The position numbers and the translations under genes are program-made. Shown one piece after another: positions 8,885 through 16,802 of a DNA stretch of 16,804 bases (the stretch's first letter is position 1; the number at the start of each line of letters is the position of its first letter). Origin of the DNA: Bremia lactucae (Eukaryota > Oomycota > Peronosporomycetes > Peronosporales > Peronosporaceae); the NCBI RefSeq assembly GCF_004359215.1, contig NC_090619.1, positions 1,970,563 through 1,987,366 of the forward strand. Direction: 5' to 3'. The notes under the pieces were generated by a model. It did no database searches. It had not been told where the DNA came from and saw only the letters and a program-made list of their open reading frames with translations.

Positions 8885-11095
8885 ACCTTAACACCCCACC
8901 ACGCGTGTATTTACTACCCCGTGAATGTGCGTGAGTAAAAATAAAACGAAGAGAAGGAGCTCCAACACCAGACAATGGACACCTTGGGTCTCTCGTAGTA
9001 AAGCGCTAGTTTGCGATAATACCGATGCTTCGCAACGATGAGATTTGGTCACAATCTGACGGTGCACTTGCCACACTTGGCGCGAGTCACTTACCGTACA
9101 ACAAAAACTGACTCTTTTAATTGCGAAGGCAGAAACACCCCCCTTTCCCCTATTGTACTCTGCCACCAGCAGGAGCAAAAGTTACGATAGGGCGACCAGA
9201 TGGCGCATCTGAAATTGGCGTTTCTATTGGAATTCCAGCCTTTATAGAGATCTCGTTCCAGCGACCACGAGTATTCTATTCAATGTTTGAAACCGTATGA
9301 AAGGCTAGGACATTGAGATGGTGCATCACGTTCGCTCGTCAAGGAACGTCGATTAAGTGTCATTTCGCAGGAAAAGCCTGAAAATTATTACATATGAATG
9401 TGGGCTCATTAATCTATTTAGAAACACTGCCTATTTAAATAAAAAAACTTTAACAGCTGTTTGTCACCCGCTTTTTATTGCTTCGACACGCAGTTCAAGA
9501 AAGGACCCATACTTTATTGCTCGGCTGTCGTTGCTTTACAGAGTTACTTTTTATAGAAGAAACCATTAAAAGTAAGTGCAGAATTACTCAATTTGAGCGA
9601 TGCATATCAATGCGTTGTGATGTAATTGAAGAAAATTCCATGGCATGGAAGGAAAGGTGGTCGGCTCGTAATACAGGAATGAGGAATACATTTGCATTCA
9701 GTACTGAAAGGAAACGCCTTTTCGTGCCAGCTGCGTATGAAGCATGGACGACACTTTGAGCCATAAAAACTCCGGATCAAGACATACTTTCTCGACACTG
9801 CAAAATTCACATTCATGATGTGCACAGGATCTAGTATCCCATGCAATCCGGATTTAGTTAATTTTTATAGCATTTGCATTGAAGAATTTACTTTATGTGA
9901 AAAATTTAAATCATAGAGCAAAGACAAGGCTAATTTCTAGTCGCGTCTATGTTCAAGGCTCATCAAAATCGCGTGGTTGAGACATAGAGTTTGTTCCCTC
10001 GTTTCATATTTCTGGTCTAAATATGGCAAAAATAGCTTCTTCAGAATTGCTTACAACGCAAAATCCAGCGGTCAACGCAGCAGCCAATCTGTTGCAATCA
10101 GTGAAATTTGAAGTCGATCTTAAAGTAATAATCCCGCGCTTGTGCAGCAACGCATTACTAAATTTAGCGCTTTCAAGGCGCTGAGACTGCCGCTGTGGCA
10201 GCAGCAATCACTATCAGCATGCGTTAACCGAAATGTAAGCACAGCTTGTAAGGAACATGCTTGTCGCGTAGTAAACTCTTAAGAACCGAGTTTGTGCCAT
10301 CAATGAGACCTATATTTCTATTTATCATGATGGTTTACTCACGCCCAGAAATTCCGTCTGGGCAAAGCAACAATAGCGCATCGGCTACATAGGTATTCTG
10401 AAACGATTCTTTGATTAGATTCGTTATTGTTGCGCGTACCGGTTCACTGACAATGCATTCCATAACTGTACGGTAATATTGTCGGTGGGACCTGACTCTA
10501 ATGCTGTATAATTTCTTCTTCTGTCGTAGTAAATAGCGCTCGATGATATGAAATGAGACCTACCAACGCACGCGCTCAATATGTCCCCCCCCCCTTGGAA
10601 AAGAATAGTGAAGCCAAAACGAAGTCTTGTTGGAATGGACTGTATTGCTCAATAATCATCAGTTCACGCGGCATTCGACAGAATATCTGCTATCTGACTT
10701 TAAATATGTAACGAACATTTAGCTCGTGCAAAACAAATAAAATTGCACCAGCTAATTACAAAAGCTCATCAAAATATCTGACAACTGAACTTTAGATTTT
10801 CGTGTTTCTGCAACTGTGTACCTTTTTTCATTACTGACAACAATACTAGTCAACCTCCACTGATTACAGTACCTCGATTATTATAAAGTTCTCGTGGTTC
10901 CCCTGGCTTTAGTGGGTGAGTGCAGACAATAAAATGTCTCGTCTTGCCCCTGAGAAGAAGCCGTGGCTTTTGCCCGAACGGCTAGTCAGTAGCTTTTCTG
11001 GAGAGACTACTCCTCACACAAAATATCCCTAGTTTATTGCGACAAAGCTCGTACACGACGTGAAGAGAAAGTTCTAAGTAGCTAAGAAGTCTTAG
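8885..11095. other. Long intergenic region with no supported gene
   Basis: The first 300 bases should contain the myosin promoter. A TTGGCGCG at 9077-9084 resembles an E2F site with one mismatch. The rest has only short frames lacking codon pattern, homology or a credible start. One 53-codon ATG frame at 10023-10184 (+) starts MAKIASSELL, but nothing supports it. A perfect 7-bp stem (GCCCAGA, 7-nt loop) is at 10343-10363 and a run of ten C at 10585-10594. I found no tRNA, rRNA or recognisable transposon end before 11096. It may be decayed repeat sequence. Confidence 0.5.
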
Positions 11096-11527
11096 TGTAA
11101 TGGGGTGTGTCGTTACATGAAATTAACACTTAAAGGTTGTTAATTAATATATTATGTAAAAAGTAGATAATATTGGGAGAATGTTACTTTACATACTAAT
11201 ATTCGAAAAGCTTATCCATTGGTAGATATAGGCCATTGAATCTACTTGCTCCGCGGTCCAGGACGCGCGCAAAGAGAGAGACATATAATACTTTATTACA
11301 TGTTTTGTATTAGTTTATAATTTAGTTCGTATCAAATAAATAGAAACAGAAGAACTTAATTATAATATTTAAAGTTTACTTTTAACCCTCTTTAAAGCAA
11401 GTGTTTTAAAGAGAGTCTTCCTCTGCACGTACTAGTGTACGTGAGGTGACGTGAGGCACCACTCGCACTGAAGCAGTGCGAAGTGGACTTCTACTGAAGC
11501 AGTACAAGTCGGCAGTGCCCCGTTACA
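11096..11527 (+). repeat. 5' LTR, 432 bp
   Basis: It starts TGTAATGGGG and ends CCCCGTTACA, a 10-bp terminal inverted repeat with one mismatch and the canonical TG...CA ends. It is followed two bases later by a TGG-initiated primer-binding site. It is homologous to the minus-strand LTR at 1-275. It contains perfect hairpins at 11426-11443 (7-bp arms) and 11463-11481 (8-bp arms). A third, at 11486-11510, has one mismatch. Confidence 0.88.
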
Positions 11528-11529
11528 CC

Positions 11530-11547
11530 TGGTAGCACTTTGTAGTC
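11530..11547 (+). promoter_or_regulatory. Primer-binding site
   Basis: TGGTAGCACTTTGTAGTC begins two bases after the LTR. TGG pairs with the universal tRNA 3' CCA. The start TGGTAGCA is like sites used with initiator-type Met tRNA, but I cannot confirm the primer tRNA. Confidence 0.65.
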
Positions 11548-11573
11548 CGTCCATCACAATTCTATCAATTAAC

Positions 11574-12760
11574 ATGGACATGTTAGATGATAATGGTAAT
11601 ACGCATCACGTTTCGCGTGATAGCTGCTCCTTTTCTAAGTGACATAGCAAGGAGTGCGGTCGAACGAATGAGTTCGACCGTTAGGAATGATGCTATCTTG
11701 GCCATGCTGTCCGGTTTGGACAGAGACGCCCTCCATTCAGCCATCGCCAAGTTCATACAACATGAACTTGACGAGGCGAAGGAGAAGGTAGCCTCTCTTA
11801 ATCAACAAGGCTCTTAACAGGCAGAACTGTTGAGATTACTACAGGTACAGAACCCTGTACCTTGGATGACGCACACGCGTCGTCCCAAACCTTACGTTAA
11901 TGTTTGACGTGTGAGCTAGGTATAGAGGCGTAGCAGAATCGAAAGATTCTAATCCCAAGAGCCAACATGTCCAACGTGATTGGTCGCTGCGCCACTCGGT
12001 TTAATCGTATAGGGGAGTTAAAGAAGACTCCCTCTTTAGATGGTTCGTCGAGTTGGAAGATGCCATAAGGGCTCTTCGCATTTGCTCAGTCAAATTTGGC
12101 AGGTCGTGCCAAAACTTAGGCACTAGGCCTCAAGTTGCGCGACCCACATGTCTTTGGGTCGCTAGAGGCTTTTAAAACTCGGCTCAAACAGACGTTTGAA
12201 CCGCCTAGGACTGAGCTCAAAGCTCGATTAGAGCTACTGAAACTCAAGCAAGGCAAGCGTGATGTTCACGTTTATGCCCAGCACATACGACTCTTAGTGA
12301 GTTGTATCACGAACAACCCAGTTCATGAAGACACGTTGATGACGGTGTTCATGCAAGGTCTTACGGATGGTCTCGTAAAGATCCACCTGTTCCGTTTGGA
12401 ACTAGATACGCTTGAAGAAGAAAAGACAGGATCAAGCTTGTTCGTCATCGTATCGTCCTCCAAGACGACACGAGCTTGGAGGTCCAGAACCAATGGATCT
12501 CTCATGCCGAAATCTTGCTTTTCGAACAACAAGCGATTGCAGAAATGCAATCGCTGTCAAAAGTTTTGGGACACTACGCTCATGAGTGCAGTGCCCCACA
12601 CTACGCTCATGAGTGCAGTGCCCCACACCCAGTACCGAGAAGTACTGAGCGTAATTATGGACCTAATGCCAAAAAGGGCAACGGTCACGGGTCCGACGTT
12701 GTTGCGAAATCGCAACAACGAAGCGGACCGGCAAAAATGGTTGGGGTCAGTAGGGGCGCG
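11574..12760 (+). pseudogene. gag: gag pseudogene (capsid and zinc knuckle)
   Basis: Coding fragments occur in several frames. The N-terminal part at about 11587-11814 (ending EKVASLNQQGS) stops at TAA. The capsid-like part at about 12135-12420 contains FGSLEAFKTRLKQTF and VYAQHIRLLVSCI, typical of the retrotransposon gag domain. A CCHC knuckle follows at about 12548-12590: the first two cysteines (CNRC) are in one frame and the GHYAHEC half in another, so a small indel splits the knuckle. The second half is then duplicated in tandem. Multiple stops between about 11817 and 12135 confirm decay. Gag would form the particle shell and bind the RNA. Confidence 0.8.
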
Positions 12761-13145
12761 ACGTCCTACTGATCCAGCAACCTCAAGAGAATTTGCAAAT
12801 CTTTTGACAAAAGTCGATCCCGACGCACAATCATTATGTGTCTCTGCACTTGGCGATGAGGTATACCTCATCACCTTAAAGTTGAAAGTGACAAAATGAT
12901 TTGTCACTAAGAGCCCTAGTGGACTGTGGGGCGTCGAATAACTTTATTCGTTGCCAGTCCCTAGTGGGTCGTAGGCTCAAATATGTTGAGCGCAACATCC
13001 CTCCAACGAGGATGACGGTGCGTCTAGCGACAGGCGCATCGATACGGTGATGGATCGCGTAGTGAATTTTCACTACACGTTACAAGATTTACAGTACGAT
13101 GATGATTTCATCGTACTGAATTTAGATGACAAATTTGATGTCATC
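11657..13145. repeat. Dense array of short perfect inverted repeats in gag and protease
   Basis: Perfect stems I could place, with arm length and loop: 11657-11680 (9 bp, 6), 11748-11770 (9, 5), 11843-11862 (8, 4), 12095-12113 (7, 5), 12139-12162 (8, 8), 12533-12554 (9, 4), 12697-12720 (11, 2), 12855-12872 (9, 0), 12888-12907 (8, 4), 12935-12950 (7, 2), 13059-13076 (7, 4), 13092-13118 (11, 5), 13125-13145 (7, 7). Many 5-6 bp stems fill the gaps. They do not share a sequence with each other, so this is not a repeat family. Function is unknown. Confidence 0.85.
12572..12625 (+). repeat. 27-bp exact tandem duplication in the zinc knuckle
   Basis: Units 12572-12598 and 12599-12625 are identical, beginning CACTACGCTCATGAGTG. 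The length keeps the frame and repeats HYAHECSAP, so the H and last C of the knuckle occur twice. Confidence 0.97.
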
Positions 13146-13191
13146 CTAGGTTTACCTTGGCTCAAAAATATGAGCTAACAATCAGCTGGCA
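12895..13191 (+). pseudogene. Retropepsin-like protease fragment
   Basis: ALVDCGASNNFIR at about 12913-12951 is the active-site region, with DCG in place of the usual D(S/T)G. DVILGLPWL at about 13136-13162 is the conserved C-terminal hydrophobic/Gly motif. There is at least one frameshift near 13045. Homology with the minus-strand protease at the right end is close. It ends at about 13190, where the sequence switches to inverted integrase. The catalytic Asp is kept, but the gene is not functional. Confidence 0.8.
12971..13190 (+). repeat. Arm 1 of a ~220-bp inverted repeat (protease region)
   Basis: This segment matches the reverse complement of about 16583-16804 over its whole length, with roughly one difference per 10-20 bases and a small indel near 13045. 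The arms are about 3.4 kb apart. The pair comes from two element copies in opposite orientation. Confidence 0.9.
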
Positions 13192-13430
13192 TGGAGTTTG
13201 AATACCGTGTCGATGAAGGGCACAGCCCGGAGCCGTAATCGACTCAGGTACTGCAACAAGATGGACCATCTTGCTGAATCTGTCTACAAAAATAAAAGTT
13301 TTTTTGTTTTTGTGATCGTCTTTGGGATATCCGAAGACGAAGTCCATAGATACGGACTGCCAACATTCTGCCGGAAGTGGTAGAGGTTGGAAAGGTGCAC
13401 GAGATGAAGGGCTAGTGCATCAGCCAGGAG
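13192..13430 (-). pseudogene. Inverted integrase-core fragment
   Basis: The minus strand reads APFQPLPLPAECWQSVSMD followed by FVFGYPKDDHKNKKTFIFVD and RFSKMVHLVAVPESITA. This is the start of a Ty3/gypsy integrase catalytic core, including the first catalytic Asp region. A frameshift occurs near 13225, after which FIDTVFKLH is in another frame. The fragment stops at the junction with protease at about 13192. It is opposite in strand to the sequence on both sides and lies between protease and linker, so it marks a rearrangement. Confidence 0.82.
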
Positions 13431-13439
13431 AGCAACAGC

Positions 13440-14614
13440 ACCCGCTTCCCAGTCAAAGGTCGTGGTGACTCGGAAATCGAGTACTCAAAATATTAAAACG
13501 ATCAAAGGCACGTCTAAACGAGTGACTTTTGGAACAGATCCTATTAAAGAGGAAGGGCCTTCAACCGAGGTGTTCAAGGCCATCAAAGACGAATTGCGGA
13601 GGCATCCTCAGTTGGGTTGCTACGGCAAGTCTTTAAATCTGCCGAGGAGATAGTAATACTCCCGGATATGTCGTAGGATCTGTTCCTTGCCGAATTAAAG
13701 GAAGGAAAGATCAACGAATAGTCACACCAGTTCCAGAAGAGAACTTGTTGGGCTGTTGCTCGTCGTCCACAATGGACGAGAGCGTCCTAGAACGGACAAA
13801 AATAAATGGCTCGCTGCTCAAGGCTGGGATGCCTTGAGATACAATCCGTCCTTTGAGGCTTTGTGGAAACATCGCGATGTATTTCCCGAGGAAATGCCGA
13901 GCCATCGAGCACGAAATTGACTTCGAATCTGGCACCAAGTATTGTGTGACCAGGGTAGTGGCCGTTGCCGAAAGAACAAGTAGATAATATCGATAACTTC
14001 TTCGACAAGCGAGCCAAGGCGCTACATGTACGTGAGAGCAAGTCGCCTCACTGCAGCTCGACCTTTTGTGTTTGTAAAGCGACCGGTAAATGCCGCGTGG
14101 TTTATGCTTACAATAAGCCGAACACGGCGACCATACCGGCGCAAACGCCAATCCCGCGAAAAGATGTTTTGTTGAACTCCATAGATAAGTCAACTATCTT
14201 TTCCGCGTTGGATTTGAAGGATGGCTACTATCAGGTACTCATCAGAAAGTCCGATGTAGCCAATCAGCTGTAAGCACCCCAAGCGATATAGTTTGAGAGT
14301 AGCTTGTGGTGCCCCTAGGTTTGGAAAACGAACCGTCGACATTCAACCGAGTGGTTGATCACGTGATGCATCAGCACCGTGCCTACACGCCCCATTATTT
14401 TGACTATGTATTTGTGCATAGTAGGGCCGAGGATGGGTTGACCGCAATAGAGTCACACAAGCGCCATTTATATGCTGTTATGCACACTCTGAAGGACGCC
14501 CAATTGTACGTCAACTTGCAAAAGAGCGTCATAGGGGCCCCTAAGATACCTGTGATGGGCTGCATTGTAGGTACACATGGCGTGCGAGCAGACCCAGACA
14601 AGGTAAATCAGTAA
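13440..14614 (+). pseudogene. Protease-RT linker and reverse transcriptase, broken
   Basis: The linker (about 13462-13950) includes KRVTFGTDPIKEEGPSTEVF and MDESVLE. The reverse transcriptase N-half is at 13965-14271, with ESKSPHCSSTFCV, AQTPIPRKDVLLNSI and motif A SALDLKDGYYQV, whose catalytic Asp is present. A frameshift at about 14272 and stops at 14294 and 14300 separate it from the C-half at 14306-14612. That half carries PSTFNRVVDHVM and YFDYVFVHSRA. The family motif is YxDD, but the second Asp is Tyr (TAT at 14405-14407), which removes a metal-binding residue. The enzyme would copy element RNA into DNA; this copy cannot. Confidence 0.88.
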
Positions 14615-14779
14615 GGAAATGGCCAATCCCACGGCATGTGAAGGATTTGCACCAACTCCTAGGGTTCGCTAATTACTTGCTTATTATAGCCAGAATTATG
14701 CTGAGCAAATTTAACCATTATCTGACCACCTTAAAAAGGACGCAGAATGGGTTTGGTCAAAAAAGCAAGATGATGCGTT

Positions 14780-15222
14780 CACATCAGTGAAGCAACCTCT
14801 TGTAGAGGCACCGTTCTTGGCATTGCCAGACGCGGATAAGCCCTTTAGCGTGTCTGCGATGCAAGTAATTTTGCAATCGGTAGCGCGCTCATGCAGAAGG
14901 ACGACGAAAGCGTTGACCGTGTCATTTCTTATCAGTCCCGGCTTTTAAAGCCGGGGAAACGAATACTCCTGTGCATGACAAAGAGCTACTTTCATTAAAG
15001 TATGCATTGGTCAAGTTCTGAGGGCACCTATTGGGCACCGAACCATTTGCGGTTTATACGGATCACACATCTCTGCGGACCGCAATAAACTCACCGCACC
15101 TCTCGCCTCTAATAGCAAGATGGCTCACATTCTTCTCTGAAATTAATTTCAAAGTTGAATACAAGCCGGGTAAGTCGAATGTCTGGGCTGACGCTTATCG
15201 CGCAGACCAGACTTCAGGATAA
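14780..15222 (+). pseudogene. RNase H domain remnant
   Basis: Fragments in more than one frame match the Ty3/gypsy RNase H. ALPDADKPF lies at about 14820-14847 and CDASNFAIGSALMQKDD at about 14858-14908, with the catalytic Asp of CDAS kept. SYQSRLLKPG lies at about 14930-14958, then KELLSLKYALVKF, an in-frame TGA at about 15019, and TEPFAVYTDHTSLRTAIN and WLTFFSEINFKVEYKPGKSN. The expected VADALSR-type end is altered to VWADAYRAD. RNase H would degrade the RNA of the RNA/DNA hybrid. Confidence 0.82.
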
Positions 15223-15479
15223 GACAGCAGGAAAGTGTGTCTAGTGCTAAGCACAATTCCAGCCGTCAACGTTAGCAGCCATGAAGGCATACCACGTGAC
15301 GAGCTCATTAACCTCTGAGATAAAAGATAGCTATAGTCAGGACGACCACTGTCGCCTTCTGTTGGATCACTTTGGTGGACGAAAGGTTTCCCTTCCGTCG
15401 CACCTAAAAGCTAAGCTAAATTGCTTTAGCTAAAACGATGGCATGCTATGGCATCAGCTGTCACCTTGTTATCCCTTGA

Positions 15480-15740
15480 GAATCTATGTGCCTCATGACA
15501 TAGATCTCAAACTGATGATCCTTCAAGAGCTACATGATGCGCCATCATCTAGTGGGCATCTGGGCCGTGAAAAGACATTCTTACGAGTGTCAGAAGAATT
15601 TTGATGGCCACACCTACATTGATGGGTGGCCAACTATATTCGCTCTTGCGAACAGTGTCAGCGCCTTAAGCCTACACCGTCCAGCAGTGCGCCACTGAAG
15701 CCGCTACCGAATCCAACGGATTGTTAGAAGTTAGTAAGTC
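15480..15740 (+). pseudogene. Integrase zinc-binding (HHCC) domain, truncated
   Basis: The text LHDAPSSSGHLGREKTFLRV, then IRSCEQCQRLKPTPSSSAPL, is the HHCC domain and hinge of a gypsy integrase. In-frame TGA codons at 15602 and 15620 and TAG at 15725 break it. It ends at CxKLVS just before the catalytic core, at the junction with the minus-strand fragment. The corresponding position in the inverted fragment at 13192-13430 reads CWQSVSMD, so the TAG replaces a Trp codon. Confidence 0.85.
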
Positions 15741-15992
15741 CTCGTAGAGAGGATTTCCCTTGAGTGACTCCCAAGATTGAGTACTGTATCTTTCAATCCG
15801 AGTCTTCACATCGAGGACACTTTCGTCCATCGATGAGCTGCTGAGAACCCGTTCGCTCTCTGCAAAAATTACCGCTGACCGAGTGTCGGTTACGTAATCG
15901 TCCTATGTGACGAGTACGCAGATCTGCTTGATTTTATCACTATGCAGATCTCTCAAGAACCACTTAGGTTCTAGGGTTGGTAATTGAGTTAT

Positions 15993-16715
15993 CTCCGAAG
16001 TTAACTTCGGAGGCGCATACAGATCAAGAGAAGAAGCGCCTACTCTCGAACCGTCACTATCCAATACATTTATGTCTCGGTTTCTTCCTGGAATTTATAC
16101 ACAGGCTGCCGAGGGATTAATCCCTCGGGATCCAGAAGTCTAGTAACTTTAACTATTTGAGGAGATTTCTCCTCAAGTACGTGGGGACCTCTTAACGTAT
16201 TCCGAGTGTGATTGCGCTATCACAGTCGGGTCCTCTACGGTCGACTCTCTAAACGACCTAGGTTCATCGTGTTGTCCCTTTGGGGCAACCGGTATACTCC
16301 TTTAATGTCGCCCGCCAGGCGCACATTCATGTCTAAATCCACTCGACTTCTTCGAGTGGTGGACCTTCGGCGCTGCCTGTGCATTAGCACAGCCGCCGGC
16401 AGCTGACTCCACAGTGTTATTAGTAATCACACTGGAATCTTGTGCAGTTGTACTTACGACCGTACGACAAGTGAGGCCATCGCACTCACTTGTAGTACAT
16501 CCACACGCTTGTGGACGCTCCAAGACGTTCACCAGATGACCATCTGATGAACAAGTGGCAGGCATCTTTACAGATCGATGCTGCAAGCTGACTTTTGGCT
16601 CATATTTTCTGAGCCAAGGTAAACCTAGGATGACATCAAATTTGTCATCCAAATCCAGTACGATGAAATCATCATCATACTGTAAATCTCTTAACGTGTA
16701 GTGAAAATTCACTAC
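15993..16715. repeat. Dense array of short perfect inverted repeats in the minus-strand fragment
   Basis: Perfect stems placed: 15993-16012 (10 bp, no loop, CTCCGAAGTTAACTTCGGAG), 16109-16128 (10, no loop, CCGAGGGATTAATCCCTCGG), 16157-16176 (9, loop 2), 16339-16359 (8, loop 5), 16467-16493 (9, loop 9), 16595-16617 (8, loop 7), 16628-16650 (8, loop 7), 16698-16715 (7, loop 4). The last two correspond to stems at 13125 and 13059 in the plus-strand copy. Confidence 0.85.
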
Positions 16716-16802
16716 GCGTTTCATCACTGTTATCGATGCGCCTGTCGCTAGACGCACCGTCATCCTCGTTGGAGGGATGTCGCGCTCAACATATTTGAGC
16801 CT
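16302..16802 (-). CDS. Partial retropepsin-like protease and linker, intact frame cut by the window edge
   Basis: The frame is open from the window edge and ends at 16302. It reads RLKYVERDIPPTRMTVRLAT, then DDDFIVLDLDDKFDVILGLP and a Cys/Ser/Ala-rich linker tail (ATCSSDGHLVNVLERPQACG). The active-site DxGA part lies outside the window. Unlike the plus-strand copy it has no frameshift in the shared part, so it is less decayed there. The remaining linker downstream, to 15741, is in other frames. Confidence 0.7.
   Translation of the reverse strand, partial: RLKYVERDIPPTRMTVRLATGASITVMKRVVNFHYTLRDLQYDDDFIVLDLDDKFDVILGLPWLRKYEPKVSLQHRSVKMPATCSSDGHLVNVLERPQACGCTTSECDGLTCRTVVSTTAQDSSVITNNTVESAAGGCANAQAAPKVHHSKKSSGFRHECAPGGRH

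Larger units (their letters stand above)
11096..15740 (+). mobile_element. Degenerate Ty3/gypsy LTR retrotransposon, rearranged and 3'-truncated
   Basis: The order LTR, primer-binding site, gag, protease, linker, reverse transcriptase, RNase H, integrase zinc finger is that of a Ty3/gypsy element. It is broken throughout by frameshifts and stop codons. About 240 bases of integrase core sit inverted at 13192-13430. The plus-strand sequence stops inside integrase at about 15740, where a minus-strand fragment begins. No 3' LTR, polypurine tract or chromodomain is visible. The five bases before the LTR are CTTAG; the matching target-site copy cannot be seen. The element cannot be autonomous. Confidence 0.9.

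Noticed and set aside
8888..9178. Minus-strand open frame upstream of myosin
   Set aside because: It is separated from the myosin frame by a stop, has no recognisable domain, and lies where the promoter and 5' UTR should be.
9478..9759. Plus-strand 93-codon open frame
   Set aside because: It has no ATG at its start, no known motif, and a composition like the surrounding intergenic DNA.
10023..10184. Small ATG frame (53 codons) in the intergenic region
   Set aside because: The length is expected by chance, and there is no homology, splice context or partner. It is noted in the intergenic entry only.
10585..10594. Run of ten C
   Set aside because: It is a simple homopolymer, possibly of uncertain length in assembly, with no feature attached.
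10934..11032. Short ATG frame (32 codons) just before the LTR
   Set aside because: It is too short, with no motif; the GC-richer text may be repeat-derived.
16212..16406. Plus-strand open frame in the right-hand fragment
   Set aside because: It is antisense to the better supported protease/linker frame and has no motif.
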